Shown: positions 33,416 through 43,653 of the stretch, in pieces
Numbering within the stretch: the first letter of the stretch is position 1
Layout: every line of letters starts with the position of its first letter
Assembly (NCBI RefSeq): GCF_003318255.1
Contig: NZ_QOCF01000004.1
Coordinates: 124,001-188,000, forward strand
Direction of reading: 5' to 3'
DNA: 64,000 nt
Origin: Ruegeria sp. A3M17
GTDB lineage: Bacteria > Pseudomonadota > Alphaproteobacteria > Rhodobacterales > Rhodobacteraceae
The notes under the pieces: model-generated
Database searches by the model: none
Seen by the model: only the letters and a program-made list of their open reading frames with translations
What the model was told of the DNA's origin: nothing
Program-made: the position numbers and the translations under genes

Positions 33416-35034
33416 TGGGTTTTGTCAGTAAAGTCGTCCGCGATTCTGACGCCTTTGCCAAGAACCGAGCCGATATGCTGGCTCTTGTCGACGAGATGCG
33501 CGCGCTTGAAGCGCGTCCTGTCGCCCTATCAGAGAAACGGCGCGAACGGATGGAGGCCCGGGGGCAGATCACACCCCGTGACCGTTTGGCCCAACTGTTG
33601 GATCCTGGCATGCCTTTTCTGCAACTGCACGGGTTGGCGGGTTACTGCGTCGATACAGACGATCCTGAGCAATCTGTTCCGGGCGCGTCATTAGTCATCG
33701 GCATTGGTTTCATCTCGGGCGTGCGCTGCATGATCATCGTCGACGATGCAGGGATCAAGGCCGGCGCGATGGTCGAGATGTCAGCTGCGGCCTTCCTGAG
33801 TGCGCAAGACATGGCTTTGAAACAGAACGTCCCATTTGTACATCTTGTCGAAAGCGCCGGTGCAAACCTGATGGAATACAAGGTCGAATTCTGGGCCAAT
33901 GGCGGCAAACTGTTCCGCAATCTGGCGCGCCATTCGGCCGCGGGGCTGCCCAACATCGCAGTGCTGCATGGCCCATCAACCGCAGGCGGGGCCTATATGC
34001 CCGGCCTTGCGGACTATGTTGTTGGCGTGAAGAACAATGGTATGGCCGCCTTGGCCGGTGCCGCCTTGGTTCACGCGGCGACGGGCGAAAAGGCCAATGA
34101 CCGCGATCTGGGCGGGTCCGAGATGCATGCCACTACATCCGGGCTAGTAGACTATCTGGCCGAGGACGATGCGCACGGTATCAAAATGGCGCGGAACGTG
34201 ATGGCACGGCTAGATTGGAACAAATCCCTGCCTGTGCGTCGCAGCAAAGAAGTGCAGCCACCGAAATATGATGCGGATGAGATCGCAGGCGTTGTTCCAA
34301 CCGATTACCGTGTCCCCTATGACGTCCGCGAGGTCGTGGCCCGCGTAGTAGACGGCTCGGATTTTGAGGATTTTAAACCCGACTATGGCTCGGCGACTGT
34401 CTGTTTGCAGGCCGCAATCAATGGTATCGCTGTGGGAATTCTTGGAAACAACGGACCACTGGACCCTGCAGGCGCGAACAAAGCCGCGCAATTTATTCAG
34501 TTATGTGGTCAGGCTGACATTCCCCTGATATTTCTGAACAACATTACAGGGTTCATGGTCGGCACCCAATATGAACAAAGCGGCATGATCAAACATGGGG
34601 CCAAGATGATCCAGGCCGTTACGTCAGTCGATGTGCCCAAGATCACACTCTATGTCGGGGCAAGTTTCGGGGCGGGCAATTACGGGATGTGCGGCTACGC
34701 CTATGATCCGGATTTTCTGTTTGCCTGGCCCAATGCGGCAACGGGCGTGATGGGAGGTGAGCAAGCCGCCGGGACGATGGAGCTGGTCGCGCGCGCAGGG
34801 TTTAAACGCAAAGAGATCGACCCCGACGAAGCCAAACTGGCAGCGCAGAAGGCAGCGATCACAGCGAATTTCACACGACAGGAGAATGCGTTTTACACCT
34901 CGGGCCGGTGTATCGATCATGGCGTCATTGACCCCCGCGACACGCGGCGTGTGCTAGGTTTTTGCCTTGAAACTTGCCTTGAGGGCCGTTCGCGAACGGT
35001 CAAACCCAGTTCGTACGGGGTGCACAGGTTCTGA
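33415..35034 (+). CDS. Acyl-CoA carboxylase, carboxyltransferase (beta) subunit
   Basis: 539 aa, the size of methylcrotonoyl-/geranyl-CoA carboxylase beta subunits (LiuB/AtuC). Typical stretches: GRSHP-like basic N-terminal region with GQITPRDRLAQLLDPG, ESAGANL, GPSTAGGAYMPGL, and the C-terminal ATGVMGGEQAAGTM. It transfers carboxyl from carboxybiotin to the acyl-CoA in a complex with the alpha subunit encoded 55 nt downstream. Whether the substrate is geranyl-CoA, 3-methylcrotonoyl-CoA or another branched enoyl-CoA cannot be decided by eye. Confidence 0.92.
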   Translation: MGFVSKVVRDSDAFAKNRADMLALVDEMRALEARPVALSEKRRERMEARGQITPRDRLAQLLDPGMPFLQLHGLAGYCVDTDDPEQSVPGASLVIGIGFISGVRCMIIVDDAGIKAGAMVEMSAAAFLSAQDMALKQNVPFVHLVESAGANLMEYKVEFWANGGKLFRNLARHSAAGLPNIAVLHGPSTAGGAYMPGLADYVVGVKNNGMAALAGAALVHAATGEKANDRDLGGSEMHATTSGLVDYLAEDDAHGIKMARNVMARLDWNKSLPVRRSKEVQPPKYDADEIAGVVPTDYRVPYDVREVVARVVDGSDFEDFKPDYGSATVCLQAAINGIAVGILGNNGPLDPAGANKAAQFIQLCGQADIPLIFLNNITGFMVGTQYEQSGMIKHGAKMIQAVTSVDVPKITLYVGASFGAGNYGMCGYAYDPDFLFAWPNAATGVMGGEQAAGTMELVARAGFKRKEIDPDEAKLAAQKAAITANFTRQENAFYTSGRCIDHGVIDPRDTRRVLGFCLETCLEGRSRTVKPSSYGVHRF

Positions 35035-35089
35035 CCATGCTGCATTACCCACCAGATCCACATCCAAGACAGATAACAGAGGCTGAGGC

Positions 35090-37063
35090 ATGACATTCGA
35101 CACGCTTCTCGTTGCCAATCGTGGGGAAATCGCCGCGCGTGTCATGCGAACCGCCCGGTCGCTTGGGCTGCGCACAGTGGCCGTTTTTACAACCGTTGAC
35201 GAACGGGCACCCCATGTCGAACTTGCTGATGAGGCGGTTTGGATCGGTGAAGGGCCTATAGGTGACAGCTATCTGAACGCAGAAAAGATCATTGCCGCTG
35301 CTCAGAAAGCTGGGGCAGAGGTGATCCACCCGGGCTATGGGTTTTTGTCCGAAAATGCGGATTTTGCAGCGGCAGTCGAGGCCGCGGGTCTGACTTTTAT
35401 CGGACCCGATCCCGAAGCGATCCGGCTGATGGGCGACAAAGCCGTCGCCAAACGACTTGTGATCGGCGCGGGCGTTCCCTGCGTTCCGGGGTATGAAGGC
35501 GATGATCAATCGGATGCTGCACTGGTCGCCGAAGCGAGCAAAATCGGTTTTCCCATCATGGTCAAAGCCGCAGCTGGTGGCGGTGGACGCGGAATGCGCG
35601 TGGTCCAATCCGCCGACGCTCTTTCTGAGGCGATCGCGCTTGCCAGATCCGAGGCCGAGAACGCTTTTGGATCCGGCGAACTGATCCTTGAGAAAGCGAT
35701 CGGTGATGCGCGCCATATCGAATTTCAGATTTTTGCCGATGGGTACGGGAACGTAATTCATCTGGGCGAAAGGGAATGCTCGGTTCAGCGTCGCCACCAA
35801 AAAGTTATCGAAGAAGCCCCAAGCCCGGCCATGACGCCAGAGTTGCGCGCAATAATGGGGGCTGTAGCGATTGAGGCGGCCCGTGCGGTGAACTATCGCG
35901 GTGCAGGAACCGTGGAGTTTCTATTGGAACCGTCCGGCGCATTCTATTTCCTTGAAATGAACACCCGACTGCAGGTTGAGCATCCTGTGACCGAGATGGT
36001 CACTGGCATCGACCTAGTGGCGCTACAGATCGCTGTCGCGCGGGGTGACGCCCTTCCAATCTCTCAAGAAGACGTCACCATGAACGGCCACGCCATCGAG
36101 GCGCGGCTTTACGCCGAAGATCCTGCTAACGGATATCTGCCGGCAACCGGTCCAATTGATTTCTGGCAGGCTGCGACTGGACCCGGAGTGCGTGTGGATT
36201 CAGGCATTCAACACGGGCAAGAGGTATCGCCATTCTATGACGCCATGCTTGCAAAGATCATCGCGCATGGTCCAACCCGCGAAACTGCACGTGCGCGGCT
36301 GATCAAGGCTGTGCATGAAACTATTCTGCTGGGAACGGTGATAAATTCGCGGTTTCTTGCAGATGTTCTGCAGCAAAGAGACTTTATTGCCGGCGATGCA
36401 ACGACAACATTTCTGGATCGGACTTACCCCCGGGGCTTTCCTGCGTACCGAGTAACTGCGCCGGACATCGCTTTAGCGGCTGCGCTGTTGTTGGATGCGG
36501 ATCAGGCCCGCGCAAGGGCTGCGGCGGGCTATGTCTCAGCCGAACAGTTGGGTTGGTCCAGCGCGGCGTTGCCGCTGTTCGCCGTGATGCTTGCCTATGG
36601 TGACGAAGAGATACAAACGCGCGCACTCGCCCGCCCCGATGGATGGACGGTATGGGTTGAGGGCAACGCGTATGATGTCTCGTTTATCAAGCGCAGCAGC
36701 GGGAAGGTCCGGGCACGCATAAATGACAACACCGTCGACGCCACCGTACACATAACCCGCGACACAGCCCAGATCGCCATCGGCGCCGAGCGCCTGACGT
36801 TTCGACGCCTGCGTCCCGGTGCATTGGATGCGGGAACGATCGCTAGCGGTCGCGTCACCGCCCCCATGCCGGGCGCCCTGGTCGAGGTGGCGGCAAGACC
36901 TGGTCAAAGCGTTTCGATTGGCGACTGTCTGGCCGTTCTCGAAGCCATGAAGATGCAACACCAGATCACTGCTGCCGTTGCAGGCGTCGTGACCTCTGTC
37001 CATGTTGAGGTCGGGCAGCAGCTAAGCGCGGGGGATGTGATGATCGAGATTGACGAAACATAG
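35090..37063 (+). CDS. Acyl-CoA carboxylase, biotin carboxylase and biotin carrier (alpha) subunit
   Basis: 657 aa. Biotin carboxylase with ATP-grasp features (VKAAAGGGGRGMRV near residue 160, EMNTRLQVEHPVTEM near 290) and a C-terminal biotinyl domain in which the modified lysine lies in EAMKMQH (about residue 622). Partner of the beta subunit just upstream; resembles AtuF/LiuD. A complete biotin operon lies 4.5 kb downstream in the same window. Cytoplasmic, ATP- and bicarbonate-dependent. Confidence 0.93.
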   Translation: MTFDTLLVANRGEIAARVMRTARSLGLRTVAVFTTVDERAPHVELADEAVWIGEGPIGDSYLNAEKIIAAAQKAGAEVIHPGYGFLSENADFAAAVEAAGLTFIGPDPEAIRLMGDKAVAKRLVIGAGVPCVPGYEGDDQSDAALVAEASKIGFPIMVKAAAGGGGRGMRVVQSADALSEAIALARSEAENAFGSGELILEKAIGDARHIEFQIFADGYGNVIHLGERECSVQRRHQKVIEEAPSPAMTPELRAIMGAVAIEAARAVNYRGAGTVEFLLEPSGAFYFLEMNTRLQVEHPVTEMVTGIDLVALQIAVARGDALPISQEDVTMNGHAIEARLYAEDPANGYLPATGPIDFWQAATGPGVRVDSGIQHGQEVSPFYDAMLAKIIAHGPTRETARARLIKAVHETILLGTVINSRFLADVLQQRDFIAGDATTTFLDRTYPRGFPAYRVTAPDIALAAALLLDADQARARAAAGYVSAEQLGWSSAALPLFAVMLAYGDEEIQTRALARPDGWTVWVEGNAYDVSFIKRSSGKVRARINDNTVDATVHITRDTAQIAIGAERLTFRRLRPGALDAGTIASGRVTAPMPGALVEVAARPGQSVSIGDCLAVLEAMKMQHQITAAVAGVVTSVHVEVGQQLSAGDVMIEIDET

Positions 37064-37151
37064 ATAGAATTGGGTGTGTGTCGACCACCGCCGCTCAGAC
37101 GCTGCATCCGGGGACATCGAATAGGCAATCACGAAATCGAGGAAAAAAGCA

Positions 37152-37955
37152 GTGCAACAGGCAACGGATTTTCTGCAAGAAAGCGAGGCATTGTTTGCCA
37201 TTCTGGCCGATGTTTCGGGCGATCAGTGGAACAGCCAGACGCAGTTCAAGGGATGGACGCTGAACGATGTTCTGGTGCATCTGCACTATTGGAACCAGAT
37301 GGCCGATCTGTCGCTTCAGGACCCCGACGCGTTCGCTGCGCGCATTGGCGCATTGTTTGTCAAAGCTCAGGCCGAAGGGCTGCGCGCAGCCGAGAACGAA
37401 GCGATCTTGCTGCGCGGGAACGAGTTGCGCCAAGCCTGGCGGACACTTTACACAGATATTGCCACGCGTTGGGCCGATCTCGATCCCAAGCACCGGGTGA
37501 AATGGGCCGGTCCGGACATGTCTGTACGCTCATCAATTACGGCCCGCCAGATGGAGACTTGGGCACACGGGCAAGAGGTTTTTGACGTTCTTGGTATCGA
37601 GCGCGTCGAACAGGACCGGGTCAAGAACATCGTCATTCTGGGTGTGAACACCTTTGGCTGGGCTTATCAGGTCAACGGCAAACCTGTGCCTGAGGCGATG
37701 CCGAGGCTTGAACTGACCGCGCCATCCGGAGCCTTGTGGGAGTTCGGTGAGCCGAGGGGCAATCGGATAACAGGCCCTGCGGTAGAGTTTGCACAAGTCT
37801 CAGCCCAAACCCGTAACATCGCGGATACATCGCTGAAGGTGGAAGGGCCGGTTGCTGCCGAATGGATGTCAATCGCGCAGTGTTTTGCCGGTGGTCGCGA
37901 AACGCCTCCGGCACCGGGTAGCCGTCACCGCGCTCGGGGCGCGCAGATCGCGTGA
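37152..37955 (+). CDS. TIGR03084-type, DinB/maleylpyruvate-isomerase-fold protein
   Basis: 267 aa. The N-terminal helical bundle (residues 1-140) matches the DinB/MDMPI-like metal-binding fold, with TQFKGWTLNDVLVHLHYWN and METWAHGQEVFD supplying likely metal-binding histidines. The C-terminal domain (about 150-250) resembles SCP2-like modules. GTG start with GAGG about 11 nt upstream. Members of this family regularly sit next to AtuA-like and acyl-CoA carboxylase genes, but their role is not known. It follows the alpha subunit by 88 nt. Confidence 0.8.
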   Translation: MQQATDFLQESEALFAILADVSGDQWNSQTQFKGWTLNDVLVHLHYWNQMADLSLQDPDAFAARIGALFVKAQAEGLRAAENEAILLRGNELRQAWRTLYTDIATRWADLDPKHRVKWAGPDMSVRSSITARQMETWAHGQEVFDVLGIERVEQDRVKNIVILGVNTFGWAYQVNGKPVPEAMPRLELTAPSGALWEFGEPRGNRITGPAVEFAQVSAQTRNIADTSLKVEGPVAAEWMSIAQCFAGGRETPPAPGSRHRARGAQIA

Positions 37956-37961
37956 AAGAAG

Positions 37962-39071
37962 TTGAATAAAAGCCTTGAACCCGGCACAAAAGGAACCACC
38001 CGCCCGACCGAAAGCGAAGATATGCTGCTGTTTAATGTGACAAAACTTGCATCTGGCCTGATCGTCGCTGTTGTCATCGGCTGGCTGCTGGTGCTGGGTA
38101 AAAGCATCCTTCTTCCGGTGCTTTTGGGCATAATCGGAATATACATTCTGGACTCGACCGCCTCGACAATCGGCCGTGTTCCGGGGTTGCGCCACATACC
38201 ACGCCGCGGGCGCCGTTTGCTTGCGCTGCTTGCCATATTTCTAACGCTGGTTCTGATAGGGGTTTTTCTTGAGGCAAACGCACAAGCGGTCGCCCAGAAT
38301 ATCCCGCGTTACCAAACCAATTTAAAAGCGCTGATTGACTCGGCAATGGCGATGTTGGGCGTTAAAAAACTGCCAGATTGGTCCACGATCGAGCAGACGA
38401 TTGCTGGCAAGTTCGATATTTTGGGTTTTGTGCAGGGGACGCTTTCCACAGTGCAGGGTTTCGGCACGGTCATGTTGATGACGATCCTTTACATCGTGTT
38501 CATTCTGTCCGATCTAGACGATATGCCGGAAAAAGTTCGAAAGGCTTTGGGTGATGCCGAAACAGCTGACCGGTCGCTGCAAATCGTCGCCCAGATCAAC
38601 CAGAAAATTGGCAGCTACCTAAGCGCAAAGACCCTGATCAACGTCATTTTAGCTGTGCTCTCATATGCGATCATGTTGTTGCTTGGGATCGAGTTCGCAA
38701 TGTTCTGGGCCATATTGATCGGGCTTTTGAACTATATCCCATACCTAGGTTCCATTGTTGGCGTTCTGTTTCCCGTAATGCTGAGCCTCGTGCAATTCGG
38801 CGGCATCTGGCACGCCGGTGTCGCGCTGATCGCGCTGATGGCCGCTCAGCTGTTTGTCGGAAACTTCCTTGAACCACGGCTTGTCGGAAACTCGGTGAAT
38901 CTGAGCGGATTTATGGTGCTGTTTTCGCTTACGATCTGGACCGCGATGTGGGGTCTGGCAGGCACCATATTGGCGATACCGTTGACTGCCGTGGTGATGA
39001 TCATCTTGTCGCAAATCCATTCAACGCGACCGCTAGCGATTTTGATGTCAGAAAGCGGCGAACTTGACTGA
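37962..39071 (+). CDS. AI-2E family (PerM/TqsA-like) inner-membrane transporter
   Basis: 369 aa, about eight membrane helices. Family signatures: two N-terminal helices (LIVAVVIGWLLVLGKSILLP), a central amphipathic region (QIVAQINQKIGSYLSAKTLIN) and the C-terminal LLNYIPYLGSIVGVLFP. The start is uncertain: TTG at 37962, 6 nt after the previous stop, gives an N-terminal extension; ATG at 38022 is the alternative. Neither has a strong ribosome site. Known members export autoinducer-2 or act in ion efflux; the substrate here is unknown. The tight spacing suggests co-transcription with the preceding operon. Confidence 0.85.
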   Translation: MNKSLEPGTKGTTRPTESEDMLLFNVTKLASGLIVAVVIGWLLVLGKSILLPVLLGIIGIYILDSTASTIGRVPGLRHIPRRGRRLLALLAIFLTLVLIGVFLEANAQAVAQNIPRYQTNLKALIDSAMAMLGVKKLPDWSTIEQTIAGKFDILGFVQGTLSTVQGFGTVMLMTILYIVFILSDLDDMPEKVRKALGDAETADRSLQIVAQINQKIGSYLSAKTLINVILAVLSYAIMLLLGIEFAMFWAILIGLLNYIPYLGSIVGVLFPVMLSLVQFGGIWHAGVALIALMAAQLFVGNFLEPRLVGNSVNLSGFMVLFSLTIWTAMWGLAGTILAIPLTAVVMIILSQIHSTRPLAILMSESGELD

Positions 39072-39173
39072 TTTCTTCAAAGCCCAGCTTCAAGTGTTCG
39101 AAAAATTCGTCATCTTTGGTGCGCGACCGCCACCTACTGGTCGGGGCGACGGTCGGCCTAAAAGCTCTGGCGT

Positions 39174-41153
39174 TTAAAGCTTGATGCGGAACGCTGCGAA
39201 ACCATCGGTGGCTTCGCCTGCGTCTTCGATCACCACTCCTTTGACGTCGCTCATATAGTCGCGCGCCTTGGGGCCGGTTTCGAAAAGCACCGTGGTATCT
39301 GCCAGCGGGGCGAAGGACCAGTTGGCGTCCGCTTTTGGATCGATTGTACCCTGCTCAACAATATAGCGCACGATGACGTCGCGGTTGGTGTCTGGGGCCT
39401 CGAAAACAATCGTGTCGCCCAATGCGCCCGGGAAGGACCCGCCGCCAGATGCGCGGTAATTGTTGGTGGCGATGATAAACTCCATATCATCCGTAACTGG
39501 CGTGCCGTTGAAGGACAGGTTTACAATCCGAGCCGCATCTGGGTTAACCTCTTCACCTTTTGGTCCAAATCGCGAGGGCTGGGACAGGTCGATCTGATAG
39601 GTCACGCCGTCCATCACATCAAAGTTGTAGGATGGGAACTCTGGGTTCAGCAGGATTGCATCGGCCGAGCCCGGCTCAACCTGATTGAACATACCTGCAG
39701 AACGCTCCAGCCAACCCCGGACCTGCGCGCCGTTCACGCGAACCGCCCGGACAGTGTTTGGATAGAGGTACAGGTCAGCCACGTTTTTGATGGCCACATC
39801 GCCCACTGGAACATCGGTATAATACTCTGGCCCACCACGGCCACCGGCCTTGAACGGGGCGGCGGCTGATAGGATGGGCAGCCCTTCGTGCTCGGTGCCC
39901 TTCATCATCTCTTCAATATACCATTTTTGTGCGATCGACACGATTTGAACCGACGGATCATCTGCGACGAGCGCGAAATAGCTGTGTAACGGCGCGGACG
40001 TCTTCCCAACGGCGCGGCGAACATATGCCAGTGTTTCGTCGTGATCTTTGGCGACCGAATCCAGCACGGTCTGGTCGTCGCCCACCAGCGCGGTGATCGT
40101 ACGATCTTCGTTGCGCTTTGAGATAGGGCGCGCCTCGGACGTCGTTGTTACAACGCGCCATTCATTCCCGTCGCGTTCCAGCAGCAGGTCCAGCAGACCC
40201 AGATGCGATCCCCAGAAACCGCCCATGACCGCTGGTTTCCCCATAAGCGTGCCTTTTTCGATGTCGATACCCGGGCGATCCGCGAATGTAGCCGAGGGAA
40301 AGACCAGGTGATTGTGGCCTGTGACCAGCGCGTCGATGCCCTCAACACCGGCCAGCACGACTGAGGCGTTCTCCATCCCATCAGTGTGATCGGCCTCACC
40401 GATGCCCGAATGAGAGAGGGCGATGATCAGATCACAGCCTTGCTCTTGCATCTCGGGCACATAGGCTTGCGCCGTTTCAACGATGTCGCGGGCCTGAACG
40501 TTACCTTCCAGATGCTTGCGGTCCCAATTCATAATCTGCGGCGGCGTAAACCCAATGACGCCAACCTTGATCGGATGCTTGGTGCCGTCGCCCATTTCTA
40601 TTTCGCGGTCGAGAATTGCGTAAGGCTTGACCAGGGTCTTATCATCGCGTGGCCCCGCGCCTTGTTCCTTGGCGATATTAGCCAAAACGACCGGGAAATC
40701 CGCACCGGCGAGTGACTTTTCCAGAAAATCCAAACCGTAATTGAACTCGTGGTTGCCCAAAGTAGCGGCGTCATAGCCCACGGTGTTGAATGCGGCGATG
40801 ATCGGATGGCTGTCGCCTTCTTTCATGCCGCGCTCATAGGCGATGTAGTCACCCATTGGATTGCCCTGCAAAAAGTCGCCATTGTCCACAAGCAACGAGT
40901 TGGTTGCCTCTGACCGAATGTCATTGATGATCGAGGCGGTGCGCGACAGGCCTACTGTGTCGCGCGGCTTGTCTGCGTAGTAATCATAAGGGAAGACATG
41001 CACATGGATATCGGTGGTTTCCATGATCCGAAGATGCGCCTGATTGTCGGCAGCAGCGGCCGAAAACGGGTGCAGGGTGATTGCGGCGGCGCTGGCCGTG
41101 GTTGTGGCAAGGAACTGGCGGCGAGACATCGAAAAATGGCTGGAGGAGGTCAT
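39174..41153 (-). CDS. cpdB: Tat-exported 2',3'-cyclic-nucleotide 2'-phosphodiesterase/3'-nucleotidase
   Basis: 659 aa. A twin-arginine signal is visible ([20 protein letters not shown]). The metallophosphatase domain (about residues 40-330) has the dimetal motifs [25 protein letters not shown] and GHNH. The C-terminal 5'-nucleotidase domain (370-620) includes [13 protein letters not shown], the substrate-recognition loop. The ATG at 41153 is chosen since AAAGG lies 6 nt upstream; the frame extends further but lacks a ribosome site. It would release phosphate or nucleosides from extracellular nucleotides in the periplasm. Convergent with the AI-2E gene. Confidence 0.9.
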   Translation of the reverse strand: MTSSSHFSMSRRQFLATTTASAAAITLHPFSAAAADNQAHLRIMETTDIHVHVFPYDYYADKPRDTVGLSRTASIINDIRSEATNSLLVDNGDFLQGNPMGDYIAYERGMKEGDSHPIIAAFNTVGYDAATLGNHEFNYGLDFLEKSLAGADFPVVLANIAKEQGAGPRDDKTLVKPYAILDREIEMGDGTKHPIKVGVIGFTPPQIMNWDRKHLEGNVQARDIVETAQAYVPEMQEQGCDLIIALSHSGIGEADHTDGMENASVVLAGVEGIDALVTGHNHLVFPSATFADRPGIDIEKGTLMGKPAVMGGFWGSHLGLLDLLLERDGNEWRVVTTTSEARPISKRNEDRTITALVGDDQTVLDSVAKDHDETLAYVRRAVGKTSAPLHSYFALVADDPSVQIVSIAQKWYIEEMMKGTEHEGLPILSAAAPFKAGGRGGPEYYTDVPVGDVAIKNVADLYLYPNTVRAVRVNGAQVRGWLERSAGMFNQVEPGSADAILLNPEFPSYNFDVMDGVTYQIDLSQPSRFGPKGEEVNPDAARIVNLSFNGTPVTDDMEFIIATNNYRASGGGSFPGALGDTIVFEAPDTNRDVIVRYIVEQGTIDPKADANWSFAPLADTTVLFETGPKARDYMSDVKGVVIEDAGEATDGFAAFRIKL

Positions 41154-41490
41154 TCGGAACCTTTCAATATGTTTGCTAAAGCGCCTTCTGCATGACTTAC
41201 AAAACAATCGTGTGACACTGGTATCCAACGCGTTTGCAGCGGCGCGGCGCATGCGGGAATGTTTGGTACTGATGCCCATTGTGATCTGCTTGCTCAATCA
41301 TGGCAATATATGTCGAATTGAGACGGAGGATTATCGCGCGTCGCATATTGTGGAAATGGCGGCAGCCGCATTGGGGCAGAATGCTCCGCATCGTTTGCTA
41401 AAGCGGCGCTGGTACGCTGGGCTATCGCAAGCATCCGCGTTTTTCCGCCTGAGTGACGTAGATGGTAGAAACTGGTTGTGATAACGATCT

Positions 41491-41500
41491 TTATCTATAA
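41491..41500. promoter_or_regulatory. BioR operator, exact match
   Basis: TTATCTATAA matches the alphaproteobacterial BioR consensus TTATMTATAA exactly. It is 42 bp upstream of the bioB ATG, where a bound GntR-type BioR would block the promoter when biotin is plentiful. No bioR gene is in the window. Confidence 0.85.
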
Positions 41501-41531
41501 AAGAACGGGTAGCCATGAGAGTTCTCGAAAA

Positions 41532-41541
41532 GTATCTATAA
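41532..41541. promoter_or_regulatory. Second BioR-type box abutting the bioB start
   Basis: GTATCTATAA differs from the BioR consensus at one position and ends one base before the bioB ATG, 41 bp (about four helical turns) from the first box. It occupies the place where a ribosome site would be; only a weak CGAAAAG lies before it. Confidence 0.65.
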
Positions 41542-41542
41542 A

Positions 41543-42523
41543 ATGAAAAATACCTCCCCGATATGGTCCCGCGACGCTGCCCAAGCTCTGTATGACCTTC
41601 CGCTGATGGATTTGCTGTTTCGCGCGCAGACAGTGCACCGCGAAAACTTTGATCCCAACAAGGTCCAGACATCGAAACTGCTGTCGATCAAAACGGGTGG
41701 TTGTGCCGAAGATTGCGCCTATTGCTCACAATCAGCACGGAACGGATCAAAGCTGTCAGCCTCAAAACTAATTGAGGTTCAGCGCGTTCTGACCGAAGCC
41801 CGCAAGGCCTGCGACGGCGGGGCGACCCGTTTCTGCATGGGCGCTGCGTGGCGCGAACCCAAAGATCGGGATATGGATGCGCTTGTTGCCATGGTCGAAG
41901 GTGTGCGCGAGATGGGGATGGAAACCTGCATGACCCTTGGCATGCTGGACGATAATCAGGTGATCCGTTTGCGTGATGCCGGGCTCGACTATTACAACCA
42001 CAACATAGACACGTCCGAGCGTTACTATCCCGAAGTCATCACCACACGCACCTTTGCGGACCGCATTGACACGATGAACCGCGTGCAGGAAGCGGGTATA
42101 AAGGTCTGTTCCGGCGGTATCCTCGGGATGGGGGAAGAGGTTCAGGACCGTGTCGATATGCTGGTCACATTGGCCAATATGAACCCGGCACCGGATTCGG
42201 TGCCGATCAACATGCTGATGCCGCAAGAAGACACGCCTTTGGCAGACGCCAAGCCGATCGATCCGATCGACTTTGTAAGGGTCATAGCCGTGGCACGGAT
42301 CATGATGCCACAGTCTTATGTAAGGCTTTCCGCCGGGCGCAGCGATATGAGCGAGGAATTGCAAGCCATGTGCTTCTTCGCAGGTGCGAATTCCATATTT
42401 GTTGGCGAAACTCTTCTGACGGCAGAAAACCCCGAAGAAGACACCGATGCCATTTTGTTCGCAAAGCTTGGGCTGCAGGCGGAAACATCGGCCGAAAAAT
42501 CCTGCCTGGATGCTGCTGAATGA
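41543..42523 (+). CDS. bioB: Biotin synthase
   Basis: 326 aa radical-SAM enzyme converting dethiobiotin to biotin. The 4Fe-4S cluster motif is CAEDCAYC (C54, C58, C61), followed by SQSARNGS. N-terminal [17 protein letters not shown] and [16 protein letters not shown] are typical. First gene of bioBFDAGC, with two BioR boxes directly upstream. Its stop overlaps the bioF ATG by ATGA. Confidence 0.97.
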   Translation: MKNTSPIWSRDAAQALYDLPLMDLLFRAQTVHRENFDPNKVQTSKLLSIKTGGCAEDCAYCSQSARNGSKLSASKLIEVQRVLTEARKACDGGATRFCMGAAWREPKDRDMDALVAMVEGVREMGMETCMTLGMLDDNQVIRLRDAGLDYYNHNIDTSERYYPEVITTRTFADRIDTMNRVQEAGIKVCSGGILGMGEEVQDRVDMLVTLANMNPAPDSVPINMLMPQEDTPLADAKPIDPIDFVRVIAVARIMMPQSYVRLSAGRSDMSEELQAMCFFAGANSIFVGETLLTAENPEEDTDAILFAKLGLQAETSAEKSCLDAAE

Positions 42524-43653
42524 AGGCACTGAGTCGGTTGAACTCGATGCTTGAACTGTTGGACACCCGGCACCGCCGCCGGGTGTTGACACCGCCGCGC
42601 GGTCTGGATTTTGCGTCCAATGACTACCTTGGTCTGGCGCAATCGTCACTCCTGCGCGATGCCGCGCAAACGGCATTGGCGCAGGGCGTGCCGCTGGGAT
42701 CTGGTGGTTCCCGTTTGTTGCGGGGCAATCATCCCGAACATGAGGCGCTTGAAAACGAGGCCGCCGCCTTTTTTGATGCTGAGGCTGCTTTGTTCATGGG
42801 TGGAGGTTTCCAAGCCAATCAGGCGATTTTCTCGACCCTTCCTGCCGCCGATGATCTGATCCTTTACGATGCTTTGGTTCACGCAAGCGCGCTTGAAGGC
42901 ATGCGGATGGGACGCGCCCAAACATGTGCTTTTGCTCATAATGATGTGGCCGCAGCGCGTCTGGCCATTGAGGCGTGGTTGGCAGAAGGCGGGCCTGGCC
43001 AAATCTGGATCGCAGTAGAAAGCATCTATTCCATGGAGGGCGACATTGCGCCCTTGGCCGCGCTGTCTGATCTGGCCTGTGAACACGGTGCCATTTTGGT
43101 CGTGGATGAAGCTCATGCGACCGGAGTATTTGGCACTAATGGTAAAGGTCTGGCGCATGGCCTAAAGGCTGAGTTGTTGACGCTGCACACTTGCGGCAAA
43201 GGGTTGGGGGTTTCGGGCGGATTGATTTGCGGCCGCCGGGTGATGATCGAAACACTGATTAACCGCGCGCGCCCGTTTATCTTTGCCACGGCCCCATCGC
43301 CCTTCAACGCGGCCCTTGTTCGCGCTGTTCTGCAGCATCTTCAAGCAGATAGTTTGCTAGCCCAGAGTGCCCTGTCCCGAATTCGCCACGCGCATGCCGT
43401 TGCACGTCAGATCGGAACACCCCAAGAGGCACTGAACAGCCAGATTATCCCCATTATTCTGAGCGATGATGCCAAAACCATGGAAATGGCCGCAACGTTG
43501 CAGGCCAAAGGTTTTGACGTCCGTGGTATCCGGCCGCCGACCGTGCCACGCGGCACATCGCGTCTAAGGGTGTCGATCACCGGCAACGTAGGAGCTGATG
43601 ACATCAGCGCTCTGTTCGAAACACTGTCGCATCAACAGGCGGAGGCGGCATGA
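42520..43653 (+). CDS. bioF: 8-amino-7-oxononanoate synthase
   Basis: 377 aa PLP-dependent enzyme joining pimeloyl-ACP (or -CoA) and alanine. Seen: [17 protein letters not shown], the aspartate in [12 protein letters not shown], and the PLP lysine in [12 protein letters not shown]. Overlaps bioB and bioD by 4 nt each, consistent with coupled translation. Confidence 0.96.
   Translation: MKALSRLNSMLELLDTRHRRRVLTPPRGLDFASNDYLGLAQSSLLRDAAQTALAQGVPLGSGGSRLLRGNHPEHEALENEAAAFFDAEAALFMGGGFQANQAIFSTLPAADDLILYDALVHASALEGMRMGRAQTCAFAHNDVAAARLAIEAWLAEGGPGQIWIAVESIYSMEGDIAPLAALSDLACEHGAILVVDEAHATGVFGTNGKGLAHGLKAELLTLHTCGKGLGVSGGLICGRRVMIETLINRARPFIFATAPSPFNAALVRAVLQHLQADSLLAQSALSRIRHAHAVARQIGTPQEALNSQIIPIILSDDAKTMEMAATLQAKGFDVRGIRPPTVPRGTSRLRVSITGNVGADDISALFETLSHQQAEAA

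Larger units (their letters stand above)
41154..41542. other. Divergent gap between cpdB and bioB
   Basis: 389 bases without a credible gene. Holds the divergent promoters of cpdB and the biotin operon. The right third is AT-rich and carries two BioR-type boxes, annotated separately. Nothing else recognisable. Confidence 0.5.
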
